Assembly (NCBI GenBank): GCA_028284225.1
Contig: JANQSD010000014.1
Location: forward strand, 1-64,000
Direction: 5' to 3'
DNA: 64,000 bases
From: Arenicellales bacterium
GTDB lineage: Bacteria > Pseudomonadota > Gammaproteobacteria > Arenicellales > JAHEKD01
The translations under genes and the position numbers were made by a program. Below are positions 19,106-27,564 of the stretch, piece by piece. Each line of letters begins with the position of its first letter. Position 1 is the stretch's first letter. The notes beneath the pieces are model-generated. The model was not told the origin of the DNA. It searched no databases and saw only the letters and a list, made by a program, of their open reading frames with translations.

Positions 19106-20493
19106 CTTATTTTTAAGATTTTGCCAGGATTCATGATGTTATCCGGGTCCAATGCCTGTTTGATAAGTTGCATAGCTGAGGTGGCCTGGCCCAGTTCTGC
19201 TTCTAAATAATCAATCTTGCCGTAGCCAATGCCGTGTTCACCGGTGCAGGTGCCGTCCATTGAGAGCGCTCGGTGTATCATTCTTTCATGCAAATCTTGA
19301 GCGCGCCCGACTTCGCTTGGGTCAGTCGGATCTACCAGAAGTACCAGATGAAAATTACCATCGCCCACATGACCTAGAATGGGTGCTAACAAATCTGAGT
19401 CCTGAATATCCTTTTGAGTCTCGACTATACATTCAGCTAGCCGGGAAATAGGGACACAGACATCAGTTGCCATAAACTCACAGTTTTTACGCAACGCTTT
19501 ACAGGCATAAGCGGCATCATGCCGGGCTTGCCAGAGTTTGCTGCGTTCTTCGGTATTGGTTGTCCACCGGAAGTTACTACCGCCTAATCCTGCGGCGATT
19601 TCGCCAACAGCTTCGGATTGAGTTTTTACCGATTCAGGCGAGCCGTGGAATTCCATAAATAAAGTTGGAGCAACTTGCAGGGCAAGGTTGGAATAAGAGT
19701 TAACAGCCTCAATGCTTTTTTCATCCAATAGTTCAATTCGAGCAATGGCGATGCCGGACTGGATAGTAGTAATAGTCGTGTTCACTGCATCATCAACACT
19801 TGGGAAGGTGCATACGGCAGACGCTATGGTCTCAGGAATGCCATAAAGTTTTAACGTTATTTCAGTGATAATGCCCAGGGTTCCTTCCGCACCAATCATC
19901 AGTGAGGTTAAATCATAGCCTGCTGATGATTTCTTGGCGCGTTTGGCAGTTTTAATGATGGTACCGTTTGCCAAAACAACTTCTAACGACAATATGTTAT
20001 CGCGCATGGTGCCATAGCGTACTGCATTGGTACCTGATGCTCTGGTAGAAACCATGCCACCCAGTGATGCGTCAGCACCTGGATCAATAGGAAAAAATAA
20101 ACCGGTATCACGTAAATATTCGTTTAGTTGGATACGCCTAACGCCCGGTTCAACGACGCACTGCAAATCTTCATGATGCACAGCCAGGATTTGGTTCATA
20201 TTACTCACATCTATGCAAAGACCGCCTTGCAGAGCTGCTACATGGCCCTCAAGAGAAGTGCCGGTGCCATAGGCAATAATCGGGGTTTTGTACTCACGAC
20301 AAACATCAACTGCTTTAACGACATCTTGTTTACTTTTGGCAAACAAAACCGCATCAGGCGCATGTGGCTCGTGGAAGGATTCATCATTGCCATGTTGATG
20401 ACAAATGGCTTTTGAAGTGACCAACGAGTCACCAAAGATTTGTTTGAGTGTAGTGATTGGGGTTAGATGCTTTTTACTTGTCTGCTGTGGCAT
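19102..20493 (-). CDS. FAD-linked oxidase, D-lactate/glycolate dehydrogenase-like
   Basis: A flavoprotein of 463 residues with an N-terminal FAD_binding_4 (PCMH) domain (AYGTGTSLEGHV, FFPIDPGADASLGGMVSTRASG, VLANGTII, LMIGAEGTLGIITE) and a C-terminal FAD-oxidase domain (GHVGDGNFHL, GEHGIGYGK). This is the GlcD/DLD1 family, which oxidises D-2-hydroxyacids such as D-lactate or glycolate and passes electrons to the respiratory chain. No glcE/glcF partners are nearby, favouring a single-subunit D-lactate dehydrogenase (cytochrome type). It converges on the dGTPase cassette. Confidence 0.88.
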   Translation of the reverse strand: MPQQTSKKHLTPITTLKQIFGDSLVTSKAICHQHGNDESFHEPHAPDAVLFAKSKQDVVKAVDVCREYKTPIIAYGTGTSLEGHVAALQGGLCIDVSNMNQILAVHHEDLQCVVEPGVRRIQLNEYLRDTGLFFPIDPGADASLGGMVSTRASGTNAVRYGTMRDNILSLEVVLANGTIIKTAKRAKKSSAGYDLTSLMIGAEGTLGIITEITLKLYGIPETIASAVCTFPSVDDAVNTTITTIQSGIAIARIELLDEKSIEAVNSYSNLALQVAPTLFMEFHGSPESVKTQSEAVGEIAAGLGGSNFRWTTNTEERSKLWQARHDAAYACKALRKNCEFMATDVCVPISRLAECIVETQKDIQDSDLLAPILGHVGDGNFHLVLLVDPTDPSEVGRAQDLHERMIHRALSMDGTCTGEHGIGYGKIDYLEAELGQATSAMQLIKQALDPDNIMNPGKILKIS

Positions 20494-20626
20494 TTGTTAA
20501 GAATAATGGTCGAAATTCAATGATTTGCATAGTAATGATTAATCGTCAAGATAGATGACTTTGCCGAAATAAGCAAATAAACCGGAAGACTAATTTGCGA
20601 CTTAGTGCAGTCGAGCTGACGTAACT

Positions 20627-20710
20627 GTCATCCTGAATCACAACGTGATGAAGGATCTTCTAAATGAGTCGAATTAGGTTTGTAGATCCCTCGCGTTCGT
20701 TCGGGATCAC
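20627..20710. repeat. GTCATCCTGA dispersed repeat, copy near 20.6 kb
   Basis: This intergenic repeat starts GTCATCCTGA and contains GAAGGATCTTCT, then TAGATCCCTCGCG and TTCGGGATCAC, so the ends form an imperfect inverted pair. Related sequences occur at 30865, 34141, 45091 and 56945. It lies between the FAD-oxidase start and the acyltransferase stop, and is non-coding. Confidence 0.65.
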
Positions 20711-20720
20711 ATCCCCGTAA

Positions 20721-21623
20721 CTAGTAAAACGGCGGTTCACCTTCAGGGCGTGTTTTGAAGCGTTTATGCACCCAAAAGTATTGTTCCGGCATAGGTTTGA
20801 CAACTTCTTCAATGGCTTTGTTCATTGCTGTTGTGTCGGCTACATCATTTCCCGTAGGGAAGTTTTCTATTGGTGCGCCAAGCCTGACTTCAAAGCCTTT
20901 GCCATAAGGTAAAATTTTAGTTGAAACAGGAATGACCACAGCTTTAGACATGGCCGCGAATTTTCCTAAAAAGGGAATAGTGCTGGCTTGCACACCGAAA
21001 AAGGGTGCAAATACACCTTTATCACGTGCATCCTGATCAGGTAGGTAGTAAAACGGATAACCTTTACGAATCAGCTTGATTAAATTTCTCAGTGGCTCTT
21101 TACGTTCGACTAGAACGCCATCAAATCGTCCACGTCCCTGCTTTACAAATTTGTCGACCAACTTATTTTTTGTATGTTGATACATACTGATCATGGGGCG
21201 TTCTTGTGAAAGCATTAGACCGGCGATCTCAAGTGCACAGAAATGTGGAGCCAGAAGAATTATATTTTTTCCTTCAGCCAGGGCTTGGTCATAATGCTGG
21301 CGCTCAACAATTGTAACTAAACGATCTAAACGTTTTTCAGAGGCCCACCAGTTAACGCCTGAATAGAAAATGGACTGGCCAATTAGCCTAAAGCACTGTT
21401 TGCTTGCGGCTTTGATTTTTTTATCGGGCCAATCTGGAAAGCAGGCATTAAGGTTACGCACGGTGATTTTTCGGCGTGAGCCGAATAAATAATAGGTTAA
21501 CTCGCCAATTATTGAACCGAAAAAGGCTAAAACAGGAAGTGGCAGCATCGTTAACAGCCGAATCAAACCCAATCCAATCCAGGTTGGCCAGTGCCGGGGG
21601 TGGAGGAAGTTGGGTTTAGTCAT
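20721..21623 (-). CDS. lpxL: LpxL/HtrB-type lipid A late acyltransferase
   Basis: This inner-membrane acyltransferase adds a secondary acyl chain to lipid A. It has 300 residues from ATG 21623 (MTKPNFLHPRHWPTW), a start that matches enteric LpxL; a TTG at 21644 would add seven residues. An N-terminal membrane helix is followed by the catalytic HX4E motif in APHFCALE, the YLPDQDARDKG region and FFGVQASTIPFLGKFA. It belongs to the lysophospholipid acyltransferase superfamily. LpxL versus LpxM/LpxP specificity cannot be settled from sequence alone. Confidence 0.88.
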   Translation of the reverse strand: MTKPNFLHPRHWPTWIGLGLIRLLTMLPLPVLAFFGSIIGELTYYLFGSRRKITVRNLNACFPDWPDKKIKAASKQCFRLIGQSIFYSGVNWWASEKRLDRLVTIVERQHYDQALAEGKNIILLAPHFCALEIAGLMLSQERPMISMYQHTKNKLVDKFVKQGRGRFDGVLVERKEPLRNLIKLIRKGYPFYYLPDQDARDKGVFAPFFGVQASTIPFLGKFAAMSKAVVIPVSTKILPYGKGFEVRLGAPIENFPTGNDVADTTAMNKAIEEVVKPMPEQYFWVHKRFKTRPEGEPPFY

Positions 21624-21648
21624 GCGTGATTTTTTGGTGAACAATTGT

Positions 21649-21720
21649 TACCCCCTCTAACTCCCCCTGGAAGGGGGAGAAAAATGGTCCCTCCCCTAGC
21701 AGGGGAGGATAGGAGGGGTA
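21649..21720. repeat. GC-rich multi-hairpin palindromic repeat
   Basis: The element has three nested palindromes. An outer imperfect pair is TACCCCCTCTA (21649-21659) with TAGGAGGGGTA (21710-21720). Hairpin one is CTCCCCC/GGGGGAG (21661-21679), and hairpin two is CCTCCCCT-AGC-AGGGGAGG (21690-21708). Composition differs sharply from its AT-leaning surroundings. Similar CCCCTCTAACTCCCCCT sequences recur in many bacterial genomes as dispersed intergenic repeats. It sits upstream of lpxL. Confidence 0.7.
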
Positions 21721-21778
21721 GAAAGTATCTGAATGGGAGTCTGACTTTAATTAGACCCAGCAAACAAACGGTCATAAA

Positions 21779-23143
21779 CTACAAATACCAGCTCGTTTCA
21801 TCTTGAATATTACGTTCCTTAAAAGCCTCATGTTCCAGTTGTTTGCATTCGGTATATACATCAATGTATTTGTTTCCCAGGTAATGGTTCAAAATGTCAC
21901 TTTCTCGGGTTTTCTTGATCGCGGAAGTCAAATCAAACGGAATTTGTGAGGAGAGCTTCTCTGAGGCGTTGCCTTGCCATTCTGGTCCCGGTTCCAATTG
22001 TTCAGTGATGCCGTGATGCATGCCGGCCAGCAGTGTAGCCAAAAGCAAATACGGATTGGCGTCTGCACCTGCAACGCGATGTTCAATACGCCTGGCCTTA
22101 CCGGGACTTTTAGGGATTCGAACTGCAACAGATCGATTTTCCAGTCCCCAGCTTGGACCCGTCGGAACGAAAATATTCGGGACATAACGCCTGAATGCAT
22201 TAATATTTGGAGCAAAGAAAATCATCGACTCCGGATGGGTTTCTAACAACCCGCCAATAGCGGCTTTGAGTGTTGGGCTCATGCAATCATCATGACCAAA
22301 ATCACCGCCACCATCGAAAACATTATTTCCATCAGCGTCGATCAGACTCATGTGCATATGCAAGCCACTACCTGCATTGTCAATATAGGGCTTGGACATA
22401 AAGCTGGCTTGCATATTGTGCTTACGGGCAACACCACGAACAATTCGTTTAAACATGGCGGCATGATCGGCTGCCTTAAGCGGATTATTCGAATGTTCCA
22501 GGTTAATTTCGAACTGCCCCGGTGCATATTCGGCCGTGATAGCGCCTGTTTTGATGTTTTGAAGCTCGCAGGTTGAAATAACTTCATCAATAAATACGGC
22601 ATAGTCTTCTAGCTCGGCCAAGCTGTAAACCTGTGTTTCGTTATTACGTTTGCCGGTCAGTGGTGCGATAGGTGGGCGTAGTTGATTGTTTTTATTGCGT
22701 TTTAAGTCAAATAAATAAAATTCCAGTTCAAATGCCACTACCGGCGTTAAGTTCAATGAAGCAAATTGTTCAATCACTCGCTTAAGGACATTGCGTGGTT
22801 CATAGTAATACGGCTCGCCATACTGATCTTGCATAGTGAGTTGCACTTGCGCAGTTGGAACCTGAGCCCAGGGCATTGGTTTGAGTGAATCGTCAACAAT
22901 AACGCCGAATTCGTCCGGATCACCATCGGAAAAACCTAAGCCGCAGGGATCCATGGATTCTCCTGTCACGGCCAATAAAAATGATGACCCCGGCATCATC
23001 AAACCGGATCTAAAAATTTTATCAGCGTTAGCGATTGGGTAACGTTTGCCTCGCACAATTCCTGATAAATCGCTATAAAAAGCATCTAAATAGCGAGTTT
23101 GTGGATGTTGCCGCAAATAATTTTCTAGAATTTCGACAGACAT
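21779..23143 (-). CDS. Glutamine synthetase family protein, PuuA-like gamma-glutamylamine ligase
   Basis: The protein has 454 residues of the glutamine synthetase fold: an N-terminal beta-grasp domain (YSDLSGIVRGKRYP), the E-L-E-F-Y-L metal/ATP site, GAITAEYAPGQFEIN, GSGLHMHMSL, and the NRSVAVRIP...RIEHRVAGADANPYLL region. The GQFE and EHRVAGADANPY motifs are those of gamma-glutamylputrescine synthetase (PuuA) and related enzymes rather than GlnA. It would ligate glutamate to an amine using ATP. No other puu genes adjoin it, although an agmatinase lies at 44121. The exact amine is unknown. Confidence 0.85.
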   Translation of the reverse strand: MSVEILENYLRQHPQTRYLDAFYSDLSGIVRGKRYPIANADKIFRSGLMMPGSSFLLAVTGESMDPCGLGFSDGDPDEFGVIVDDSLKPMPWAQVPTAQVQLTMQDQYGEPYYYEPRNVLKRVIEQFASLNLTPVVAFELEFYLFDLKRNKNNQLRPPIAPLTGKRNNETQVYSLAELEDYAVFIDEVISTCELQNIKTGAITAEYAPGQFEINLEHSNNPLKAADHAAMFKRIVRGVARKHNMQASFMSKPYIDNAGSGLHMHMSLIDADGNNVFDGGGDFGHDDCMSPTLKAAIGGLLETHPESMIFFAPNINAFRRYVPNIFVPTGPSWGLENRSVAVRIPKSPGKARRIEHRVAGADANPYLLLATLLAGMHHGITEQLEPGPEWQGNASEKLSSQIPFDLTSAIKKTRESDILNHYLGNKYIDVYTECKQLEHEAFKERNIQDETSWYL

Positions 23144-23266
23144 GTTCAGCTGCTATAGTATTAAAAATGCTTGCATTATTACAGATTGGAACCCAAATAC
23201 AACGATATAGCGTGAATATAGCTTTGAATGTGAAAGATATATTCATAATTTTATGCAGATTGTCAG

Positions 23267-23272
23267 TATAAT
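23267..23272 (+). promoter_or_regulatory. Candidate -10 for the tatABC operon
   Basis: TATAAT sits 45 nt before the tatA ATG, in a 173-bp divergent gap with the GS-like gene. The -35 region (TTCATA or CATAAT) is weak. AGGAG at 23302-23306 lies close to the tatA start. Confidence 0.4.
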
Positions 23273-23316
23273 GCTCGGTCTGCAAAACTATTTAGTATTT
23301 TTAGGAGTCATGCCTC

Positions 23317-23565
23317 ATGGGAATAGGCGGTATAAGCATCTGGCAACTATTGATTATCTTAGTCATTGTTGTCTTGATTTTTGGTACTAAAAAACTCAGA
23401 AACATGGGTGGCGATTTAGGTGGTGCTGTGAAGAATTTCAAGGATTCGATGAAAGAAGGCGAGCAAGATGCCGAGGCACAGGTCGAGGACGAGGTAGAGC
23501 AGCTTGAAAATAAAGTTTCTGAAGCTGTCGACAAAGTCAAAGACGAAAACAAAACGTCCTCATAA
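23317..23565 (+). CDS. tatA: TatA, twin-arginine translocase pore subunit
   Basis: TatA oligomerises to form the translocation path for folded proteins. The 82-residue protein has an N-terminal membrane helix (about residues 7-22, [16 protein letters not shown]), the [19 protein letters not shown] amphipathic helix and a long acidic coiled tail. It is first of tatABC, with tatB 19 bp downstream. Confidence 0.96.
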   Translation: MGIGGISIWQLLIILVIVVLIFGTKKLRNMGGDLGGAVKNFKDSMKEGEQDAEAQVEDEVEQLENKVSEAVDKVKDENKTSS

Positions 23566-23584
23566 TTCTTCTAGAGAATAGCTG

Positions 23585-23929
23585 GTGTTTGACATCGGTT
23601 TTTGGGAGCTTGCAGTTATTGCAACGATTATGTTGGTGGTGCTTGGACCTGAGCGCCTGCCAGGGGTGGCGCGTACTGCAGGTTTTTGGCTCAGTAAAAT
23701 CCGCCGCATGGTGAGTGATGTAAAAGCAGAAGTTAAAAAGGAAATGGATGCAGCTGAGTTAAAGGAATTAGAAGATGCAAAGAACCAGATACAACAAGCC
23801 AGCAAACAGGTTCAAGAGGAATTAAACAAAGACGTTATTAAGGATGAAACCAAGGTAAAAACATCCGCAAGTAAATCTGAACCGGATAAACCCAAAACTA
23901 ATACACAAGTCAAGGATGAGTCAGCCTGA
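23585..23929 (+). CDS. tatB: TatB, twin-arginine receptor subunit
   Basis: TatB with TatC binds the twin-arginine signal. The protein has 114 residues: a membrane helix within FDIGFWELAVIATIMLVVLG, the conserved GPERLPGVARTAGFW hinge, and a long Lys/Glu-rich cytoplasmic helix. Translation starts with GTG at 23585. The 3' end overlaps tatC by 14 bp, consistent with coupled synthesis. Confidence 0.95.
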   Translation: MFDIGFWELAVIATIMLVVLGPERLPGVARTAGFWLSKIRRMVSDVKAEVKKEMDAAELKELEDAKNQIQQASKQVQEELNKDVIKDETKVKTSASKSEPDKPKTNTQVKDESA

Positions 23930-24674
23930 TCCAAAGTCCACTGAAGCGCCGCTGATTTCGCATTTGCTGGAACTGCGTGATCGATTGCTACGCGGTATTT
24001 TAGCCGTATTGGCTGTATTTATTATTTGTGCACCGTTTGCCAATACCTTGTATGAATTCCTGGCAGCACCGTTGATGCAAGCCCTGCCCGAGGGCAATAC
24101 CATGATTTCGACTGAACCGCACGGCCCTTTTTTCGTGCCGTTCAAGTTTGCTTTTGCCTTTGCAGTGGCGCTAATGATGCCGTTTCTGCTTTATCAGCTG
24201 TGGGCTTTTGTCGCACCCGGTTTGTATAAGCATGAGCAACGATTAATCTATCCACTGATGCTGTCCAGCAGTATTTTATTTTACTTGGGTATTTTGTTTG
24301 CCTATTTTATTGTCTTCCCAATTATTTTTGCTTTTTTTACAGCTTCTGCACCTGAAGGTGTGGCTGTGATGACAGACATTAACGCTTATTTGAGTTTTTG
24401 TATTAAGCTGTTTTTTGCTTTTGGTCTTGCGTTTGAAGTTCCGGTCGCGACTATTTTATTGGTCAAAATGGGTATTACGACACCTGATGATTTGGTTAAG
24501 AAGCGTCCCTATATTATTGTGGCAGCGTTTATAGTAGGCATGTTGCTGACACCACCTGATATATTTTCACAGACCATGTTGGCTATCCCGGTTTGGTTGC
24601 TGTTTGAAGGCGGCGTATATTTCTCACGCTTAATGCTCAAAAAAGCTGATAAGGCCAATTCTGAACAAGTTTAA
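23916..24674 (+). CDS. tatC: TatC, twin-arginine translocase core subunit
   Basis: TatC is the six-span core receptor of the Tat system, 252 residues here. The N-terminal SHLLELRDRLLR, the periplasmic P-L-M-Q-A-L-P-E-G loop, MPFLLYQLWAFVAPGLY, the FE-V-P...G signature around AFGLAFEVPV, and ML-L-TPPD-I-F-S-Q are all family hallmarks. The next operon encodes a Rieske protein with a twin-arginine motif, a likely substrate. Confidence 0.97.
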   Translation: MSQPDPKSTEAPLISHLLELRDRLLRGILAVLAVFIICAPFANTLYEFLAAPLMQALPEGNTMISTEPHGPFFVPFKFAFAFAVALMMPFLLYQLWAFVAPGLYKHEQRLIYPLMLSSSILFYLGILFAYFIVFPIIFAFFTASAPEGVAVMTDINAYLSFCIKLFFAFGLAFEVPVATILLVKMGITTPDDLVKKRPYIIVAAFIVGMLLTPPDIFSQTMLAIPVWLLFEGGVYFSRLMLKKADKANSEQV

Positions 24675-24763
24675 CCACTTACTATAAGTCTGCGCTTTGC
24701 AGTTTTATGCCTAAATCGATTTTTTTAGCCGTCATAGTTAAAAAATTGCGCTCTCGGCATCGT

Positions 24764-24789
24764 ATTCAATCGATTGAATTTGTTATAAT
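24764..24789 (+). promoter_or_regulatory. Perfect 16-bp palindrome abutting a -10 upstream of petA
   Basis: ATTCAATCGATTGAAT (24764-24779) is a perfect palindrome. It ends 4 bp before TATAAT (24784-24789), about 100 bp ahead of the petA ATG. It occupies the spacer and -35 area, where a dimeric regulator would block or recruit polymerase. No regulator is identified. Confidence 0.4.
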
Positions 24790-24886
24790 CGGCTCACTTA
24801 TGCATCCGTTTATGGACAGGTAAGAGAGTTTTGCTCCACTAACTAGGATGATTTATTGAGATTAACATCGATTTAGAGGAAGACGC

Positions 24887-25495
24887 ATGAGCGATATGAA
24901 TGAAAACGGTGTGGACGTTAAGCGCCGCCGTTTTATAACAATGACCAGCTCCGCAGTGGGCGCTGTTGGAGTGGCCGCCGCAGCAGTTCCGTTTGTAGTC
25001 AGCATGTCCCCCAGCGAACGCGCCAAAGCAGCCGGAGCGCCCGTTGAAGTGGACATCAGCAAGCTGGAACCGGGGCAAATGGTCAGGGTGGAATGGCGTG
25101 GTAAACCTGTTTTTATTCTTAATCGAACTAAAGAAATGGAGCAGGGTTTAAACAAAGTTACGCCAGAGCTTAAAGACCCTGATTCTGTCGATCCGCAACA
25201 GCCCGGCTACGCGCAAAACGAGTTCCGTTCATTAAAGCCGGACTTGTTGGTTATGGTGGGTTTGTGTACCCATCTCGGTTGTGCACCGGTCGATAATTTT
25301 GAAGTCGGAGCAGCGTCTGGTCTCGGCGATGACTGGCAAGGCGGTTTCTTTTGTCCTTGTCATGGTTCAAAGTTTGATTTGGCGGGTCGTGTTTATAGCG
25401 GTGTACCGGCACAGCAAAATATGGTGATTCCTCCTTATAGTTATATTGACGACAATCATATTCTAATTGGTGTAAATCCAGAGGGGGTAGCCTAG
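24887..25495 (+). CDS. petA: Rieske iron-sulfur subunit of the cytochrome bc1 complex
   Basis: This is the ubiquinol-cytochrome c reductase iron-sulfur protein, 202 residues. Near the N-terminus, VKRRRFITM is a twin-arginine motif followed by one membrane helix (AVGAVGVAAAAVPFVV), so export probably uses the tatABC system encoded just upstream. The [2Fe-2S] ligands are in CTHLGC and CPCHGSKFD. It is the first gene of petABC, and its stop overlaps the petB GTG by one base. Confidence 0.97.
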   Translation: MSDMNENGVDVKRRRFITMTSSAVGAVGVAAAAVPFVVSMSPSERAKAAGAPVEVDISKLEPGQMVRVEWRGKPVFILNRTKEMEQGLNKVTPELKDPDSVDPQQPGYAQNEFRSLKPDLLVMVGLCTHLGCAPVDNFEVGAASGLGDDWQGGFFCPCHGSKFDLAGRVYSGVPAQQNMVIPPYSYIDDNHILIGVNPEGVA

Positions 25496-26760
25496 TGAAA
25501 GCTTTTATTGACTGGATGGATGAACGTTTCCCGCTAACGAAAGTTTGGGAAGAGCATTTATCAAAATATTATGCACCCAAGAACTTTAATTTTTGGTATT
25601 ACTTCGGTTCGTTGGCCTTACTGATTCTGGTCAACCAGATCGTCACAGGTATTTTCCTGACCATGCATTACAAGCCTGATGCAGCGTTGGCATTTGCTTC
25701 AGTTGAGTACATTATGCGCGATGTGCCTTGGGGCTGGCTGATGCGTTATTTACACGCAATTGGCGCCTCTATGTTCTTTGTGGTGGTTTACCTGCACATG
25801 TTCCGCGGTTTGATTTATGGTTCTTATCGTGGTCCGCGGGAGTTAGTTTGGATTATCGGTTGTATCATTTTTGTTGCTTTGATGGCTGAAGCATTTATGG
25901 GTTACTTGTTACCCTGGGGCAATATGTCGTTTTGGGGTGCGCAGGTTATTATCTCGCTTTTTGGTGCAATCCCTGTCATAGGTGAAGGCTTGACTGAATG
26001 GATACGAGGTGACTTTGTTATTTCAGACGCAACCTTAAACCGCTTTTTTGCCTTTCATGTGATCATGATGCCTTTGATTTTGGTCTTCCTGGTGTTTCTG
26101 CACATTGTTGCTCTGCATCAAGTAGGATCTAATAATCCTGATGGTATAGAAATCAAGAAAAATAAGGATGAGAACGGTATTCCCTTAGACGGTATTCCAT
26201 TTCACCCTTATTACACTGTGAAAGATATCGTCGGTGTCATTGTCTTTCTGATGATTTTCTTAGGCATTGTTTTCTTCGCGCCTACTTTCTTTGGGCTATT
26301 CCTGGAAAAGGATAATTTCACGCCTGCAAATGCGCTGCAAACACCGCCACACATTGTTCCGCTTTGGTACTTCACGCCGTTTTATTCGATTCTAAGGGCC
26401 GTTGTTTGGGACTTTTTACCTGGCGGCGCCAAACTTTGGGGGGTTATTGCCATGGGATTATCCATTGTGGTGATCTTTTTGCTACCTTGGTTGGATCGTT
26501 CACCGGTTAAATCTATCCGTTACAAAGGCTGGATTTATAAAACAGCATTGGTGCTGTTCATCATTGCATTTTTTATTCTGGCTTATCTGGGCTTCAAGGC
26601 ACCAGCTGACACTGATTTATTCTGGTTTGACAATACCAGATGGGCGCAGATCTGTATGTTTATTTATTTTGGTTTCTTTTTATTGATGCCAATATATTCG
26701 AAGATGGATCCGACCAAACCGGTGCCGGATAGGGTCACATTCAGCAAGGGAGGGCACTAA
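25495..26760 (+). CDS. petB: Cytochrome b of the bc1 complex
   Basis: Cytochrome b carries hemes bL and bH and both quinone sites. The 421-residue protein is a full-length bacterial type with eight membrane spans. Heme-ligand histidines lie in RYLHAIGAS with VVYLHMFRG, and in FFAFHVIMMP with FLHIVALHQVG. The Qo-site motif appears here as PLWYFTPFYSIL, where mitochondrial homologues have PEWY. It starts with GTG at 25495, coupled to petA, and petC follows after 2 bp. Confidence 0.97.
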   Translation: MKAFIDWMDERFPLTKVWEEHLSKYYAPKNFNFWYYFGSLALLILVNQIVTGIFLTMHYKPDAALAFASVEYIMRDVPWGWLMRYLHAIGASMFFVVVYLHMFRGLIYGSYRGPRELVWIIGCIIFVALMAEAFMGYLLPWGNMSFWGAQVIISLFGAIPVIGEGLTEWIRGDFVISDATLNRFFAFHVIMMPLILVFLVFLHIVALHQVGSNNPDGIEIKKNKDENGIPLDGIPFHPYYTVKDIVGVIVFLMIFLGIVFFAPTFFGLFLEKDNFTPANALQTPPHIVPLWYFTPFYSILRAVVWDFLPGGAKLWGVIAMGLSIVVIFLLPWLDRSPVKSIRYKGWIYKTALVLFIIAFFILAYLGFKAPADTDLFWFDNTRWAQICMFIYFGFFLLMPIYSKMDPTKPVPDRVTFSKGGH

Positions 26761-26762
26761 TC

Positions 26763-27494
26763 ATGCGGAAATTATTAATCTCAATCGTGATGTTCTTGGT
26801 TCCTGTGTTGGCATTCCCGGCTGGCGGTGGTGATGAACATCTGGAAAGTGTCTTTATCAATCTTAGAGATAAAGCGTCATTGCAGCGAGGTGCAAAACTG
26901 TTTTCCAACTACTGCTTGTCTTGTCACAGTGCGGCGTATTCACGCTATAACCGTGTTGGTAAAGACTTAGGCATCAGCGATGAAAACATTAAAGAGCATT
27001 TGATGTTTGCTGGTGAAAAAGTTGGGGATTTGATGACAACAACCATGCCGGTGGAAGATGCGCAAAGGTGGTTTGGTGTGGCACCGCCAGACTTGAGCTT
27101 GATCGCGCGTTCACGCACGCCTGATTGGTTGTACACATATATGAAGAGTTTTTATATTGATGACAGCTCTCCCAGTGGCTGGAATAACACTGTATTTGAA
27201 AATGTTGCCATGCCTAACGTGTTATATGGATTGCAAGGTAATCAACTGGCCGTGTATGAAACCAATGGTGACAATAAAGTTTTTGCCGGTTTTGAAATGG
27301 AAGAAAATACCGGCACGATGACGGAAGTGGAATTTGATCAGGCGGTGACGGATTTGGTTAATTTCCTGGTTTATCTAGGCGAACCTGCGGTTCTAAAACG
27401 CTACAAAATCGGTGTATTCGTCTTGCTATTTTTAGTCGTGTTACTTATTCCCTGCTACTTAATGAAAAAAGAATACTGGCGGGATGTTCATTAA
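26763..27494 (+). CDS. petC: Cytochrome c1 of the bc1 complex
   Basis: Cytochrome c1 accepts electrons from the Rieske protein. The 243-residue protein has a signal peptide (LLISIVMFLVPVLAFPA), the heme-attachment motif C51-x-x-C54-H55 in YCLSCHSAAYSRYN, the APPDLSLIARSR segment, and a C-terminal membrane anchor near residues 218-236. It ends petABC and is followed by a hairpin before sspA, the standard beta/gammaproteobacterial order. Confidence 0.97.
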   Translation: MRKLLISIVMFLVPVLAFPAGGGDEHLESVFINLRDKASLQRGAKLFSNYCLSCHSAAYSRYNRVGKDLGISDENIKEHLMFAGEKVGDLMTTTMPVEDAQRWFGVAPPDLSLIARSRTPDWLYTYMKSFYIDDSSPSGWNNTVFENVAMPNVLYGLQGNQLAVYETNGDNKVFAGFEMEENTGTMTEVEFDQAVTDLVNFLVYLGEPAVLKRYKIGVFVLLFLVVLLIPCYLMKKEYWRDVH

Positions 27495-27511
27495 TTCTTA
27501 ATTCAAAAATA

Positions 27512-27540
27512 CCGGGATACCCTGTCATAAGGTGTCCCGG
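27512..27540 (+). terminator. Hairpin after petABC
   Basis: CCGGGATACC (27512-27521) pairs with GGTGTCCCGG (27531-27540), ten pairs with one U-G wobble and a 9-nt loop. It lacks a following T-run. It may attenuate or process the transcript between petC and sspA. Its right arm covers an upstream in-frame GTG, arguing against that codon as the sspA start. Confidence 0.5.
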
Positions 27541-27564
27541 CATAATCTGATACCTGGAGTTTCT

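Noticed and set aside
27532..27564. sspA starting at GTG 27532
   Set aside because: That codon lies in the right arm of the petC-sspA hairpin, while GTG 27565 has a CTGGAG ribosome-binding site and fits the SspA family start.
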